64,000 bases of DNA from Corynebacterium frankenforstense DSM 45800 (GCF_001941485.1 NZ_CP009247.1:1736001-1800000); one strand, 5' to 3'; shown: positions 36,894-47,598, numbered from the stretch's first letter. Notes: generated by a model not told the origin, from the letters alone. Translations and numbers: made by a program.

Positions 36894-38189
36894 TCAGATG
36901 AGGAAGGAGTACTCCGGGGTGCCCGGGTGGAGCTGCCGGCAGTCGATCGGGGACTCGTCCATGCGCTCGAGCAGGCCCTCCAGATCGGAGGCGCGGCCCA
37001 GCTCCAGGCCGACGAGCGCGGCGCCGGTGTCGCGGTTGTTGCGCTTGAGGTACTCGAAGCGGGTGATGTCGTCGTCCGGGCCGAGGATCTCGTTGAGGAA
37101 GTGGCGCAGCTGGCCGGGCTCCTGCGGGAAGTTGACCAGGAAGTAGTGGCGCAGTCCGCGGTGCACCAGCGAGCGCTCCATGACCTCGTTGTAGCGCAGG
37201 ACGTCGTTGTTGCCGCCGGAGATGATGCAGACCACGGTCGCGCCCGGGGCGACGTCGACGGTCTTGAGGGCGGCCACCGACAGCGCGCCGGCGGGCTCGG
37301 CGATGATGCCCTCGTTCTGGTAGAGGTCCAGCATCTCGGTGCACACCGCACCCTCGGAGACGTCGGTGACGTGCACGCGGGAGAGGTTGCGCTCGACGAT
37401 GCCGAAGTTGATGTCGCCGATGCGCTTGACGGCCGCACCGTCGACGAAGGGGTCGACGGCCTCGAGGGTGACCGGGTGGCCGGCGGCCAGGGCCGCGGTC
37501 AGGCTGGCCGCCCCGGAGGGCTCGACGGCGACGACGCCGGTGCGCGGCGACATGTCGGCCAGGTAGCTGGTCACGCCCGCGAGCAGACCGGCGCCGCCGA
37601 CCGGCACGTAGATGGTGTCCAGGGTCTTGCCCTGGGCCGAGAGCTGGGAGAGGATCTCCGCGGCGACGGTGCCCTGCCCGATGACGGTGTCGCGGGCGGC
37701 GAAGGGCTCGACCACCACGGCGCCGCGCTCGGCGGCGTCGGCACGCGCGGCGTCGGCGGCCTCGTCGAAGTTGTTGCCGGTGACCACCAGCTCCACGGCG
37801 TCGCCGCCGTGGACGCGGATCCGGTCGCGCTTCTGCTTCGGCGTCTGGACCGGCACGAAGATCTTGCCGCGGATGCCCAGCGCCTTGCAGGCGTAGGCGA
37901 CGCCCTGGGCGTGGTTGCCGGCCGAGGCCGCGACGATGCCGGCGCTGCGGTCCTCCGGGCTGAGCTGGCTGACGGCGTTATAGGCGCCGCGGATCTTGTA
38001 GCTGCGCACGTCCTGCAGGTCCTCGCGCTTGAGGAAGACCTGGGCGCCCACGGCCTCCGACAGGCGCGGGCAGTACTGCAGCGGGGTCGGGGCGATGACC
38101 GCGGAGATGCGCGCCTGGGCCTGCTGAATGTCGGCCGCGTGGACGGGGTCGAAGGCCGGGGTCTCGTCAGTGGTGCGCGTCTCAGTCAT
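36894..38189 (-). CDS. ilvA: Threonine dehydratase (biosynthetic)
   Basis: PLP enzyme of 431 residues that deaminates threonine to 2-oxobutyrate, the first step to isoleucine. The PLP lysine is in VRSYKIRGAYNAVS. Other motifs are ASAGNHAQGVAYA, VPVGGAGLLAGV, EPSGAASLTAA and CIISGGNNDVLR. A single ACT-like regulatory domain (about 335-431) follows, shorter than the double domain of E. coli IlvA, as in corynebacteria. The ATG at 38189 is leaderless: TAGAAT (complement of 38197-38202) is 7 nt upstream. Confidence 0.95.
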   Translation of the reverse strand: MTETRTTDETPAFDPVHAADIQQAQARISAVIAPTPLQYCPRLSEAVGAQVFLKREDLQDVRSYKIRGAYNAVSQLSPEDRSAGIVAASAGNHAQGVAYACKALGIRGKIFVPVQTPKQKRDRIRVHGGDAVELVVTGNNFDEAADAARADAAERGAVVVEPFAARDTVIGQGTVAAEILSQLSAQGKTLDTIYVPVGGAGLLAGVTSYLADMSPRTGVVAVEPSGAASLTAALAAGHPVTLEAVDPFVDGAAVKRIGDINFGIVERNLSRVHVTDVSEGAVCTEMLDLYQNEGIIAEPAGALSVAALKTVDVAPGATVVCIISGGNNDVLRYNEVMERSLVHRGLRHYFLVNFPQEPGQLRHFLNEILGPDDDITRFEYLKRNNRDTGAALVGLELGRASDLEGLLERMDESPIDCRQLHPGTPEYSFLI

Positions 38190-38196
38190 GGAGGAG

Positions 38197-38202
38197 ATTC
38201 TA
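38197..38202 (-). promoter_or_regulatory. -10 box of ilvA (leaderless)
   Basis: The minus strand reads TAGAAT, then 7 nt, then the ilvA ATG, with no leader and so no room for a leader-peptide attenuator. Confidence 0.5.
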
Positions 38203-38422
38203 ACCGCGCCCCCGCGCACGGGGGTCGCAGGCCCACCTTTAGTTCCCGGGGGAGCGTTTCCGGGGGAATGATCTTTCCTGTTTATGGCTTAGGAGAACCC
38301 TGGTAGGGTGCTTCTCCGGAACCAGCCCCCGGCGGAGCCGCCCGCGTGCCCCGCGGACCGAGCCGGACCCCGAGTCACCGCGAAAGCCGGCGACCACGAC
38401 ACCTTCGAGAGGAACCACCACC

Positions 38423-39022
38423 GTGAAGAACTTCCGCCGCCGCACCGGCCTCGCGCTGGCCACCGCCGCCGTGACCGCCTGCTCGCTGCTCAGCCCCGTC
38501 GCCGCCACCGCGCAGAGCTCCGCCGAGGAGACCGCCTCCACGACGACCGCCGCCACCTCTACCACCTCGGAGCCGGGCGACCCGGCCGACGGCGCCACCT
38601 CCTCCGGAGAGAACGGCAAGCCGGCCGGTGATCCGACCCCGACCAACAGCCCCGAGCCCCCGGCCCCGGGCGACAGCTCCTCCAACTCCAGCTCCTCGGA
38701 GACCGCTTTCGAGGCGAACCCGGAGTTCAAGGCGTTCTGCGATGCAACTCAGGGAATGTCTGATGAGGAGTTCGCCGCCTCGGAATTCGCCGGGAAGTCG
38801 GTCACGATCAACGGCAACGCCTACAAGGGTGAGTCGGCCCGGAAGGTGTGCGAGAACGGCGACATGAAGAACTGGATCTTCCCCTCGCCCGAGTTCGACA
38901 AGGGCCTCGGCATCTTCAACGCCGTCCTCGCCGTCCTGACCGCGGTGGCCGGCGTCGTCGGGTTCATCTTCAAGCTGAACCCGAACCTGATCAACGACAT
39001 CAAGGGCGCCCTGAAGATCTAG
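38423..39022 (+). CDS. Secreted, membrane-anchored small protein
   Basis: A 199-residue protein of unknown function. It has a Sec signal peptide (basic MKNFRRRTG, hydrophobic core, ATAQ cleavage site near residue 30), a Ser/Thr/Pro/Glu-rich disordered stretch (31-95) and a compact segment with two Cys (FCDATQGMSDEEF, ARKVCEN; about 107 and 142). A C-terminal hydrophobic helix follows (about 162-183, GIFNAVLAVLTAVAGVVGFI) with a short tail. The two cysteines could form a disulfide outside the cell. GTG start with GAGAGG upstream; single gene with its own terminator. Confidence 0.65.
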   Translation: MKNFRRRTGLALATAAVTACSLLSPVAATAQSSAEETASTTTAATSTTSEPGDPADGATSSGENGKPAGDPTPTNSPEPPAPGDSSSNSSSSETAFEANPEFKAFCDATQGMSDEEFAASEFAGKSVTINGNAYKGESARKVCENGDMKNWIFPSPEFDKGLGIFNAVLAVLTAVAGVVGFIFKLNPNLINDIKGALKI

Positions 39023-39070
39023 GACACCCCGGAGGCCGTCGGCCCGGACCGACGGCCCACAGACACACAG

Positions 39071-39100
39071 AAGGCGCGGAGCGAAACGCTCCGCGCCTTT
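39071..39100. terminator. Strong intrinsic terminator
   Basis: AAGGCGCGGAGCG (39071-39083) and CGCTCCGCGCCTT (39087-39099) form a perfect 13-bp stem with loop AAA, followed by T and preceded by A residues. It can act for the secreted-protein gene on the plus strand and perhaps for the convergent MetE-like gene. Confidence 0.8.
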
Positions 39101-39263
39101 CTGCTGTGCGGATCAGCCGTCATGCCCGGGGCACGCCCGTCCAAGCCGTGGACAGGCATCACCGGCGCGAAGCCGCAGCCTCGCGCCGCCCCGCCCAGCC
39201 CAGCACCCGAGCGCGGCGGAACGCGCCCGGGCGACCGACGGGACGTCGGCAATTGACGGGCTT

Positions 39264-40463
39264 CTAGAGCTCCTCGGAGGCGATGCGCGCGCCCTCGACC
39301 AGGGACTCCAGCTTCGCCCAGGCGATCTGGCGGTGCAGGCGCCCGCCCAGGCCGCAGTCGGTGGAGGCGACGACGCGCTCCGGGCCGACGAGCTCGGCGA
39401 ACTGCAGGATGCGGTCGGCGACCAGGCGCGGGTGCTCGACGGCGTTCATCGAGTGCGAGACGACACCCGGGTAGATCAGGGTGTTCTCGGGCAGCTCGTG
39501 GTCCTGCCAGACGCGCCACTCGTGGGCGTGGCGCGGCGAGGCGCCCTCGAAGGAGTAGCCGCCGACCTTCGCGCGCAGGATCTCGTCGATGATGTCCGCG
39601 AACGGCACGTCGGTGGTGTGCGGGCCGTGCCAGGAGCCCCAGCAGATGTGCAGGCGGGTCTGCTCGACGGGCAGGCCGGCCAGGGCGTCGTTGATGGCGT
39701 CGATGCGGATGCGCAGCCAGGCGCGGTAGTCCTCGACGGACGGCTCCGGGTTGATCTGGTCCCAGGCCTCGGCCAGGTCCGGCGCGTCGAGCTGCACGGT
39801 GAAGCCGGCGTCGGTGATGGCCTTGTACTCCTCGTGCAGGGCGGCCGCGCAGGCGTTGACCACGGCGGTATCGTCGCCGTAGTGCTCGTCCTTCAGGCGC
39901 GCGGCGGCACCCGGGGAGATCGCGGCGATGAAGCCGGCCTGGGCACCGGCGGCGTCGACGGCGTGGCGCAGCAGGGAGGTGTCGCGGGCGACCTCGTCGC
40001 CGCCGGCGTAGGTGATCTCACCGGTGAACTTGGGGTTGCCCACCTTGGCACGGCCGGTGAAGATGCCGGAGTCCGGGTCGGCGTAGGCCTCGCTGAAGCG
40101 GGCGCGGTCGCGGCGGTCGGCGAAGCTGGTCAGCTTGATGTTGCCCGGGGTGGAGCGCACGACGTCCTGGTTGGCCCAGCGGTCCTCCTCGGTCATGGTC
40201 AGACCGCCGAGGCGGGAGAAGATGTAGTTCCACCAGGCTCCGTAGTCGACGGCGCCGGAGGTGATGTGGCCGTACTCGCCGTCGTTGACGATGTCGATGC
40301 CCAGCTCGACCTGGCGGGCGACGACCTCGTCGACGGAGGCCTGCAGGATCTCCTGGAACTCCTCGTCGCCGATCTCGCCGGCGTGGCGGCGGTTGTTCGC
40401 CTCCAGCAGCTGCGGGGTGCGCGGCAGCGAGCCGACGTGGGTGGTGCGGATGCGCGTGGTCAA
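39264..40463 (-). CDS. MetE C-terminal-domain family protein (cobalamin-independent methionine synthase II-like)
   Basis: A 399-residue protein matching only the catalytic half of MetE. Zinc-ligand positions are visible as HICWGSWHG, GYSFEGASPRHAHE and ASTDCGLGG. Members of this family transfer methyl or alkyl groups between thiols and include core methionine synthases and CoM-dependent enzymes; the exact substrate is not clear. The start is judged to be TTG at 40463, preceded by GGAGAGGAA, because the conserved N-terminus (IRTTHVGSLPRT) begins there. It is divergent from phoA and shares the Pho-box region. Confidence 0.8.
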   Translation of the reverse strand: MTTRIRTTHVGSLPRTPQLLEANNRRHAGEIGDEEFQEILQASVDEVVARQVELGIDIVNDGEYGHITSGAVDYGAWWNYIFSRLGGLTMTEEDRWANQDVVRSTPGNIKLTSFADRRDRARFSEAYADPDSGIFTGRAKVGNPKFTGEITYAGGDEVARDTSLLRHAVDAAGAQAGFIAAISPGAAARLKDEHYGDDTAVVNACAAALHEEYKAITDAGFTVQLDAPDLAEAWDQINPEPSVEDYRAWLRIRIDAINDALAGLPVEQTRLHICWGSWHGPHTTDVPFADIIDEILRAKVGGYSFEGASPRHAHEWRVWQDHELPENTLIYPGVVSHSMNAVEHPRLVADRILQFAELVGPERVVASTDCGLGGRLHRQIAWAKLESLVEGARIASEEL

Positions 40464-40545
40464 GGGCGAGTTCCTCTCCGTTTCGGGTGCGGGCGATTTC
40501 CGACGTCCCGGTGGGCGCCGTGAGTGCCGCAGGTTACGCAGCCAC

Positions 40546-40619
40546 AGTGTAGCCGCGAAGTTCACTGGCTTTTCAATTTACTTTCAGTAAGCGTTCACAG
40601 CGGGGGTTCACCGTGTAAT
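40546..40619. promoter_or_regulatory. Pho box and divergent promoters between the MetE-like gene and phoA
   Basis: TTCA recurs at 40561, 40572, 40583 and 40594, an exact 11-bp period, and again at 40607. The units resemble GTTCACA/TTTCAGT, the direct repeats bound by actinobacterial PhoP/PhoR phosphate response regulators. A phoA -10 (TGTAAT, 40614-40619) lies just downstream. On the other strand TACACT (complement of 40546-40551) with TTGAAA overlapping the repeats is a candidate promoter for the MetE-like gene. Confidence 0.75.
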
Positions 40620-40696
40620 GAGGCAGAAGACCGGGTGCACCCGTTGCACCCAGCCCGTGCCGAGACCTCCAGAATCTGAATCGAACGGGAGCACAA

Positions 40697-42295
40697 GTGA
40701 AGCACAAGACCCTGCGCACGACCCTCGCCGGCCTGTCGGCCGCCGCCCTGGCCGTGACCCTGACCGCCTGCGCGGACGACTCCGGGTCCGAGGGGAGCAC
40801 GGACGCCTCCGGCGCCCAGGTCGCGGACACCCGCGAGGGCGAGGCCGGTGAGCTGCTCGCCGACCGTTCCGCCGACGGCGACATCGCCACCCACGGCGGC
40901 GCCCGCCGCATCGACGGCGACCAGGCCGCCATGCTGCAGAAGGCGATCGAGAAGTCGGACGCCAAGAACGTCATCCTGCTCATCGGCGACGGCATGGGCG
41001 ACTCCGAGATCACCGTGGCCCGCAACTACGCCGAGGGCGCCGGCGGCGACTTCGCCGGCATCGACACCCTGCCCGTGACCGGCCAGTACACCCACTACTC
41101 GCTGAACAAGGACGACAAGACGCCGAACTACGTCACCGACTCGGCGGCCTCCGGCTCCGCGTGGGCGACCGGCACCAAGACCTTCAACGGCGCCATCTCC
41201 GTCGACGCCGACAACAACCCGCAGGCCAACCTGCTCGAGATCGCCAAGGCCAACGGCCTGGCCACCGGCGACGTCTCCACCGCCGAGATCCAGGACGCCA
41301 CCCCGGCCGTCCAGCTGGCCCACGTGGAGAAGCGCAAGTGCTACGGCCCGGAGGACGCCGACAAGTGCGGCGACGACCTGCTGGACAAGGGCGGCCGCGG
41401 CTCGATCTCCGAGCAGATGCTCAACACCCGCGCCGACGTCGTGCTCGGCGGCGGCTCCGAGAGCTTCGACCAGAAGGCCAAGGCCGGCGAGTGGGAGGGC
41501 AAGACCCTCCGCGAGCAGGCCGAGGAGCGCGGCTACCAGCTGCCGACCAACGCCGAGGAGCTCGACAAGATCACCGAGGCCAACCAGGACTCCCCGGTGC
41601 TGGGCCTGTTCTCCGAGGGCAACATGCCCGTGCGCTGGGAGGGCCCGAAGGCCGAGAAGGAGGGCTACCTCGACGAGGCCGCCAAGTGCACCGACAACCC
41701 GGAGCGCACCGACGACATCCCGAAGCTGGCCGACATGACCTCCAAGGCCATCGACCTGCTCAAGGGCAACGAGAACGGCTTCTTCCTGCAGGTCGAGGGC
41801 GCCAGCATCGACAAGCAGGACCACGCCGCCAACCCCTGCGGCCAGATCGGTGAGACCGTCGACCTCGACGAGGCCGTGCAGGAGGCCCTGAACTTCGCGG
41901 CCGAGGACGGCGAGACCCTCGTCGTCGTCACCGCCGACCACGCGCACACCAGCCAGGTCATCGGCAACGTCTCCGACGAGGACATCAAGGAGATGGCCGA
42001 GGAGTCCGGCAAGTCCGAGGAGGAGGTCCGCGCCGCGGTCTACCCGGGCCTGTCACGCAAGCTCGTCACCAAGGACGGCGCCGAGATGACCGTCGGCTAC
42101 GCCACCAGCGAGAACCTGGACGTCACCGACCAGTCGCACACCGGCGCGCAGCTGCGCATCGCCGCCTTCGGCCCCGGTGCCGCGAACGTGACCGGCCTGA
42201 CCGACCAGACCGACCTCTTCTTCACGGTGCGCGACGCGCTGGGCCTCGACGAGGCGAAGTTCGACGTCAACGCCGAGCCCGACACCAGCAAGTAG
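40697..42295 (+). CDS. phoA: Alkaline phosphatase, lipoprotein form
   Basis: A 532-residue alkaline phosphatase releasing phosphate from esters outside the cell. It has a signal peptide with lipobox LTAC (Cys25), so it is probably membrane-tethered. Metal and active-site motifs are [28 protein letters not shown] (phosphorylated Ser), [39 protein letters not shown] and [14 protein letters not shown] start at 40697. The upstream Pho box indicates induction on phosphate starvation. Confidence 0.94.
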   Translation: MKHKTLRTTLAGLSAAALAVTLTACADDSGSEGSTDASGAQVADTREGEAGELLADRSADGDIATHGGARRIDGDQAAMLQKAIEKSDAKNVILLIGDGMGDSEITVARNYAEGAGGDFAGIDTLPVTGQYTHYSLNKDDKTPNYVTDSAASGSAWATGTKTFNGAISVDADNNPQANLLEIAKANGLATGDVSTAEIQDATPAVQLAHVEKRKCYGPEDADKCGDDLLDKGGRGSISEQMLNTRADVVLGGGSESFDQKAKAGEWEGKTLREQAEERGYQLPTNAEELDKITEANQDSPVLGLFSEGNMPVRWEGPKAEKEGYLDEAAKCTDNPERTDDIPKLADMTSKAIDLLKGNENGFFLQVEGASIDKQDHAANPCGQIGETVDLDEAVQEALNFAAEDGETLVVVTADHAHTSQVIGNVSDEDIKEMAEESGKSEEEVRAAVYPGLSRKLVTKDGAEMTVGYATSENLDVTDQSHTGAQLRIAAFGPGAANVTGLTDQTDLFFTVRDALGLDEAKFDVNAEPDTSK

Positions 42296-42612
42296 GCACG
42301 TAAGCACGGGTCGCTGCGGGGTACCGCGGGCGGGAGCCTGGCGCCGCCGCGCGCGGAGGCCGGGAGCCGCCGTGGGCACCGGGCCCGGGGCCGGCAGCGC
42401 ACCACCGGCCCGGCAGCGCCCAGCGCCCGGGGCCGGCAACGCCCTGCTCCCCGCCCCCGATCCACCGGCCCACGCCTCTCCAAGCTTGAGAGCCTGAAAG
42501 CCTGAGAGCCCGGAAGCGGGCGCCCCACCCGGGGCGCCCGCTTCTTGTTGTCCCGACGCCCACGCCGCGCCGGACCGCGCACGGCGACCGACGGGGCGTC
42601 GGCAATTCAGCG
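42296..42612. other. Intergenic region after phoA
   Basis: No gene is seen in these 317 bp. They hold short GC-rich direct repeats (CCGGGGCCGGCARCGC twice), a triple AGCCTGA-like repeat at about 42486-42512, the terminator described separately, and near 42582-42606 a copy of the dispersed motif inside a longer repeat shared with 39228-39253. Confidence 0.5.
42513..42544. terminator. Intrinsic terminator between phoA and dnaE
   Basis: GAAGCGGGCGCCCC (42513-42526) and GGGGCGCCCGCTTC (42531-42544) make a perfect 14-bp stem with a 4-base loop, followed by TTGTTGT. It suits termination of phoA. Confidence 0.8.
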
Positions 42613-45600
42613 TCAGCCGAGGATGCCGGGGCCCATCGACGCCTTGAGGTCGCCCATCAGGGAGGTCGAGCGTTCGACGCGGAGGTGCTCGTCGAGCACC
42701 AGCAGCTCGCTGTCCGAGCCGTTGGTCAGGTTGAGGTAGACGTCGCTGTCACCGGGGTTGCGCTGCAGCACGTGCTTGAGCTTCGCGATGTTGGTCAGCG
42801 TGCACTGGTCGGTGCGCATCGTCAGGCGCAGCGGCAGGCCGCGGCCGTTGCCTGCGCCCAGGTCCGGGACCTTCAGGTCGTCGCAGAAGAGGCTCATGCG
42901 GTCGTCGCGCACGTTGACGTGCACGCGGGCGAGGATGATGTTGTCCTCGACGATCTGCGGGGCCACCAGCGAATAGACCTTGTTGAACACCAGGATCTCG
43001 GCCGAGGCGCCGTTGTGGTCCTCCACCGTGACGATCGCCCAGGGCGAGCCGTCCTTCTTGGAGAAGCGCCGGTCCACCGCCGAGATGATGCCGCCGATGA
43101 CCAGCTCCTGGCGGTCGTGGACCTCCCCGGAGATGATCTTCGTGATCGGGGTGTCCGTCTGCGCGTTGAGCGCCTCCTCGAAGCCGTCGAGCGGGTGGCC
43201 CGAGACGTAGAGGCCCAGCATCTCGCGCTCCAGGGCGAGCTTGTGCTTGCGGTCCCACTCCTCGTCGGGGACGTCCACGGCGAAGACGTTGTCCACCGCC
43301 GAGGCCTCCTCCCCGCCGCCGAGGCCCGCGAAGAGGTCGAACTGGCCGCGGTCGGCCGCCTTCTTCGTGGAGGTCACCGCGTCGACGGCGTCCTCGTGGA
43401 TGAGCGCCAGCCCCTTGCGCGGCAGGTCCATCGAGTCGAAGGCGCCGGCCTTGATCAGGGACTCGGTGACGCGCTTGTTGCAGGCGACCAGGTCGATCTT
43501 CTCCAGGTAGTCGGAGAAGTCCCGGTAGGCGCCCTTCTCCTGGCGGGCGCGCACGATGCCGGCGACGACGTCGTGGCCGACGTTGCGGATCGCGCCGAGG
43601 CCGAAGCGGATGTCCTCGCCGACGGCCATGAAGTCGTCCTCGGACTCGTTGACGTCCGGGGAGAGCACGCGGATGCCCAGGTGGCGGCAGTCCGAGAGGT
43701 AGAGGGCCGACTTGTCCTTGTTGCTGGCCACCGAGGACAGAAGCGCGGCCATGTACTCGGCGGTGTAGTTCGCCTTCAGGTAGGCCGTCCAGTAGCTGAC
43801 CAGGCCGTAGCCCGCGGCGTGGGACTTGTTGAACGCGTAGGAGGCGAACGGCTCGATGGTGCCCCACAGCGCGTCGATGGCGTCCTTGGAGTAGCCGTTG
43901 TCCTTCATGCCGCCGGCGAACTTCTCGTACTGCTTCGCCAGGACCTCGGGCTTCTTCTTGCCCATGGCCTTACGGAAGTTGTCGGCCTCGCCGGCGGTGT
44001 AGTTGGCCACCTTCTGCGAGATACGCATGATCTGCTCCTGGTAGACGATCAGACCGTAGGTCTCCTCCAGGATGTCGTGCAGCGGCTCCTCGAGCTCCGG
44101 GTGGATCGGGGTCATCGGCTTGCGGCCGTTCTTGCGGTCGGCGTAGTCGAAGTGGGCGTTGACGCCCATCGGGCCCGGGCGGTAGAGGGCCAGGGAGGCG
44201 ACGATGTCCTTGAAACCCGTCGGCTTCATGCGCTTGAGCAACTCCTGCATGCCGCCGCCGTCGAGCTGGAAGATGCCGAGCGTGTCGCCGCGGCCGAGCA
44301 GCTCGTAGACCTTCGGGTCGTCGGTGACCAGCTTCTCGAGGTGGATCTCCTCGCCGCGGTTCTTCTTGATGTTCTCCACGGCGTCGCCCAGCACGGTCAG
44401 GTTGCGCAGGCCCAGGAAGTCCATCTTCAGCAGGCCGATGGCCTCGCAGGCCGGGTAGTCCCAGCCGGTGATGATCGCGCCGTCGGCCGGGCGCTGCCAC
44501 ATCGGGATGTGGTCCATCAGCGGCACCGAGGCCATGATCACCGCGCAGGCGTGGACGCCGGCCTGGCGGACCACGCCCTCGAGGCCGAGGGCGGTGTCGT
44601 AGATCTTGCGCACATCCGGGTCGGACTCGATGAGGCTGCGCACCTCGCCGGCCTCCGCGTAGCGCTCGTGCTCCGGGTCGGTGATGCCGTGCAGCGGGAT
44701 GTCCTTGGCCATAATCGCCGGCGGCAGGGCCTTGGTGATGCGGTCGGCCATCTGGTAGCCGGGCTGGCCGAACTGCACGCGCGCGGAGTCCTTCAGCGCC
44801 TGCTTGGTCTTGACGGTGCCGAAGGTGATCACCTGGGCGATCTTGTCGGCGCCCCAGCGGTCGGCGGCGTAGCGGATCATCTCCTCGCGGCGGCGGTCGT
44901 CGAAGTCGATGTCGATATCCGGTGCGGAGGGGCGCTCCGGGTTGAGGAATCGCTCGAAGAGGAGGTCGTGCTCCATCGGGTCGATGTTGGTGATGGTCAG
45001 CGCGTAGGCGACCAGGGAGCCGGCGGCCGAGCCACGGCCCGGCCCGACGCGGATGCCGACCTTGCGGGCGTGCTTGATCAGCTCGGCGACGATGAGGAAG
45101 TAGGACGGGTAGCCCTTCATGTCGATGACGCCGATCTCGTACTTGGCGCGCTCGGTGTACTTCTCGGGCACCTCGCCGCCCGGGAAGCGGTTGGCCAGCC
45201 CGCGCATGACCTCCTCGGTCAGCCAGGAGGTCGGGGTGTAGCCCTCCGGGACGTCGGCGATCGGCATGCGGTCGTGGGGGTGCTCCTCCCACAGCTCCGA
45301 GTAGTCGCCGACGCGCTCGGCGATCCAGAGGGTGTTGTCGCAGCCGTCGGGCACGATGTCGTCGAACATCTCGCGCATCTGTTCGGCGGTCTTCAGGTAG
45401 TACTCGGGGCCGTTGAACTTGAAGCGGTCCGGGTCGTGCAGGGTCTTGCCGGTCTGGACGCAGAGCATGGCCTCGTGGGGGCCGGCCTGGGACTGCAGCA
45501 CGTAGTGGCAGTCGTTGGTCACCAGGGGCGGCAGGTTGAGCTTGCGGCCGACCTCGAGGAGCTCGCGGCGCACGCGCTGCTCGATGTCGAGGTCGTGGTC

Positions 45601-46179
45601 CATCAGCTCGAGGAAGAAGTTGTCCTTGCCGTAGATGTCCTGCCACTTGGCGGCGGCCTCGACGGCGGCGTCGAACTGGCCGAGGCGCAGGTGGGTCTGC
45701 ACGTCGCCGGAGGGGCAGCCGGTGGTGGCGATGATGCCCTCGGCGTGCTCGGCGATCAGCTCGGCGTCCATGCGCGGCCACTTGCCCAGCTGGCCCTCGT
45801 AGGAGGCCAGCGAGGAGAGCTTGAACAGGTTGTGCAGGCCGGTGGCGTTCTCGGCGAGCATGGTCTGGTGCAGGTAGGCGCCGGAGGCGGAGACGTCGTC
45901 GGACTTCTGGTGCGGCTCGCCCCAGCGGATGCGCTTCTTGTTGAAGCGGCTCTCGGGGGCCATGTAGGTCTCGATGCCGATGATCGGCTTGATCCCGGCC
46001 TTGGTCATGGTGCGGTAGAAGTTGTCGGTGCCGAACATGTTGCCGTGGTCGGTGATGCCCACCGCGGGCATGCCCTGGCGGACGGCCTCCTCGGCGAGCA
46101 TGTCCACCTTCGCCATGCCGTCGAGCATGGAGTATTCGGTGTGGTTGTGCAGGTGGACGAAGCCCGATTTTTTGACCAT
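42613..46179 (-). CDS. dnaE: DNA polymerase III alpha subunit DnaE
   Basis: Replicative polymerase of 1188 residues. It has an N-terminal PHP domain ([28 protein letters not shown]), a C-family catalytic core with [18 protein letters not shown] (catalytic acids) and [14 protein letters not shown], and [20 protein letters not shown]. Helix-hairpin-helix and OB-fold regions follow ([20 protein letters not shown]). The ATG at 46179 is leaderless, with TACACT (complement of 46187-46192) 7 nt upstream; the longer in-frame start at 46221 would begin inside the divergent rarD gene. Confidence 0.97.
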   Translation of the reverse strand: MVKKSGFVHLHNHTEYSMLDGMAKVDMLAEEAVRQGMPAVGITDHGNMFGTDNFYRTMTKAGIKPIIGIETYMAPESRFNKKRIRWGEPHQKSDDVSASGAYLHQTMLAENATGLHNLFKLSSLASYEGQLGKWPRMDAELIAEHAEGIIATTGCPSGDVQTHLRLGQFDAAVEAAAKWQDIYGKDNFFLELMDHDLDIEQRVRRELLEVGRKLNLPPLVTNDCHYVLQSQAGPHEAMLCVQTGKTLHDPDRFKFNGPEYYLKTAEQMREMFDDIVPDGCDNTLWIAERVGDYSELWEEHPHDRMPIADVPEGYTPTSWLTEEVMRGLANRFPGGEVPEKYTERAKYEIGVIDMKGYPSYFLIVAELIKHARKVGIRVGPGRGSAAGSLVAYALTITNIDPMEHDLLFERFLNPERPSAPDIDIDFDDRRREEMIRYAADRWGADKIAQVITFGTVKTKQALKDSARVQFGQPGYQMADRITKALPPAIMAKDIPLHGITDPEHERYAEAGEVRSLIESDPDVRKIYDTALGLEGVVRQAGVHACAVIMASVPLMDHIPMWQRPADGAIITGWDYPACEAIGLLKMDFLGLRNLTVLGDAVENIKKNRGEEIHLEKLVTDDPKVYELLGRGDTLGIFQLDGGGMQELLKRMKPTGFKDIVASLALYRPGPMGVNAHFDYADRKNGRKPMTPIHPELEEPLHDILEETYGLIVYQEQIMRISQKVANYTAGEADNFRKAMGKKKPEVLAKQYEKFAGGMKDNGYSKDAIDALWGTIEPFASYAFNKSHAAGYGLVSYWTAYLKANYTAEYMAALLSSVASNKDKSALYLSDCRHLGIRVLSPDVNESEDDFMAVGEDIRFGLGAIRNVGHDVVAGIVRARQEKGAYRDFSDYLEKIDLVACNKRVTESLIKAGAFDSMDLPRKGLALIHEDAVDAVTSTKKAADRGQFDLFAGLGGGEEASAVDNVFAVDVPDEEWDRKHKLALEREMLGLYVSGHPLDGFEEALNAQTDTPITKIISGEVHDRQELVIGGIISAVDRRFSKKDGSPWAIVTVEDHNGASAEILVFNKVYSLVAPQIVEDNIILARVHVNVRDDRMSLFCDDLKVPDLGAGNGRGLPLRLTMRTDQCTLTNIAKLKHVLQRNPGDSDVYLNLTNGSDSELLVLDEHLRVERSTSLMGDLKASMGPGILG

Positions 46180-46186
46180 GGCAGCC

Positions 46187-46212
46187 AGTGTATCGATGCG
46201 CGCAAGTACGAT
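46187..46212. promoter_or_regulatory. Divergent leaderless promoters for dnaE and rarD
   Basis: Only 40 bp separate the two start codons. TACACT on the minus strand (46187-46192) serves dnaE and TACGAT on the plus strand (46207-46212) serves rarD, each 7 nt from its ATG. RNA polymerases at the two promoters would collide or exclude each other. Confidence 0.55.
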
Positions 46213-46219
46213 CACGGCC

Positions 46220-47140
46220 ATGCTCTTCGGTGTCCTTGCCTACCTGTTGTGGGGCATTTTCCCGGCCTTCTTCCCGCTGCTGCTGCCCGCGGGGCCGCTG
46301 GAGATCCTCGCCCACCGCATCGTGTGGACGGCGCTGCTGATGGTGCTGGTGCTCGCGGTGACGCGCGGGTGGCGCGAGCTGCGTGCGGCCGGACGGGCGC
46401 AGTGGGCGCGCATGGCGCTGGCGGGTGTGGTCGTGGCGGGCAACTGGCTGATCTACGTCATCGCGGTCAACTCGGGCCACGTCGCCGACGCCGCGCTGGG
46501 CTACTTCATCAACCCGATCGTCAGTGTGCTGCTGGGGGTGCTCTTCCTCAATGAGCGGCTGCGGCCGGCGCAGACGGCGGCGGTGGGCATCGCTGCGGTC
46601 GGTGTGGTGTGGTTGGCGGTGCTCAGCGAGCAGCCGCCGGTGATGGGCGTCGGCCTGGCGCTCACCTTCGGCTGCTACGGGCTGATCAAGAAGAAGGTGA
46701 CGGTGTCGTCGGCGGCGTCGTTGACGGCGGAGACGCTGGTGCTCACGCCGGTGGCGGCGGTGTATCTGGCGGTGCTCGCCGTGGGCGGGCAGGCGACGTT
46801 CGGCAACGCGGGTGCGACGAATGCGGTGCTGCTCGCGGTCTCCGGCGTGGTGACGGCGCTGCCGCTGCTGCTCTTCGGCGCGGCGGCGCACCGCCTGCCT
46901 CTGGCGACGATCGGCATGCTGCAGTTCCTCACGCCGACGATGCAGATGCTGTGGGCGCTGTTCGTGGTCGATGAGCAGCTCAGCGCGGCGCGCTGGGCGG
47001 GCTTCGTCATCATCTGGGTGGCCGTCGCCGTATTCATTGCCGACGTCGCGCGCACCGCCCGTCGTGCCCGACGCACCCGGCGCGCGGGTGCCGCCCCGAT
47101 TGACGACGCCGCGCGTGCCGACACCGCGCGCCCGAGTTAA
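46220..47140 (+). CDS. rarD: RarD-type EamA-family transporter
   Basis: A 306-residue drug/metabolite-transporter superfamily protein with about ten hydrophobic segments in two EamA-like halves. It begins [20 protein letters not shown] and contains [31 protein letters not shown] and [20 protein letters not shown], the typical RarD pattern. Substrate is unknown. The hydrophilic C-terminal tail carries two copies of the dispersed motif (47036-47050 and 47099-47113), which encode IADVA and IDDAA. Leaderless start. Confidence 0.88.
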   Translation: MLFGVLAYLLWGIFPAFFPLLLPAGPLEILAHRIVWTALLMVLVLAVTRGWRELRAAGRAQWARMALAGVVVAGNWLIYVIAVNSGHVADAALGYFINPIVSVLLGVLFLNERLRPAQTAAVGIAAVGVVWLAVLSEQPPVMGVGLALTFGCYGLIKKKVTVSSAASLTAETLVLTPVAAVYLAVLAVGGQATFGNAGATNAVLLAVSGVVTALPLLLFGAAAHRLPLATIGMLQFLTPTMQMLWALFVVDEQLSAARWAGFVIIWVAVAVFIADVARTARRARRTRRAGAAPIDDAARADTARPS

Positions 47141-47598
47141 GGCCCCTCCTCCTTCTCGCGCAGACCTTCGCGCCCCTGCCTCATCTCTCTGTTTCCGCGC
47201 TCACGTCGACCCAGCGCCGCTGTGCGGAAGCCGCCGGTCTTTTCCGCACCGCTGCTTCTCCTGGCGTGCACCACAGGTGTCCACACCGCCGTCGGCCGCA
47301 CGCAGACACAGCAGACACGGACGCCGCAGCGAAATGCCTGTGTGAGCGTCCCTGTCCGAGTAGAAGCGGTGGGGGTAAGAGCCGCTGACGGACTGTCGCC
47401 GGGCCCTGCGGCTTTCGGGCCTCCGAGTTCCGGCGATCCGGCTCGCGGGTTCCCTGGACTCGTCCCTCGCCCTCTTCTAGCTGAGACAGCCGGGCGCCGC
47501 CAGTGCGGGGCTGGCCGGGGTGTGGATGCCCGCGTGTGTTCCACAGCCGCGCAGCCGCGCTCTCGCGGGGCGGGGCCGCGGCCGGGATGCTGGGTCCC
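47141..47598. other. Intergenic region between rarD and the HNH gene
   Basis: I see no gene in these 458 bp. The plus strand is pyrimidine-rich at first (47145-47260), and base composition is slightly less GC-rich than the surrounding genes. No clear hairpin with a T-run, and no RNA gene recognised. Confidence 0.4.

Noticed and set aside
40464..40545. Cobalamin or SAM riboswitch in the leader of the MetE-like gene
   Set aside because: The leader is only about 75 nt and shows no B12-box or SAM-type helices; the evident signal there is the Pho box.
42685..46554. Very long plus-strand open frame of about 1289 codons opposite dnaE (similar long frames at 3697-6348, 14172-16322 and 9651-12617)
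   Set aside because: These are antisense shadows of GC-rich genes with strong third-position bias. Their translations are low-complexity Gly/Val/Asp/His/Arg without domains, while the opposite strand encodes clear enzymes.
47141..47598. Short open frames in the gap between rarD and the HNH gene
   Set aside because: Frames on both strands overlap one another, lack ribosome sites and give low-complexity translations.
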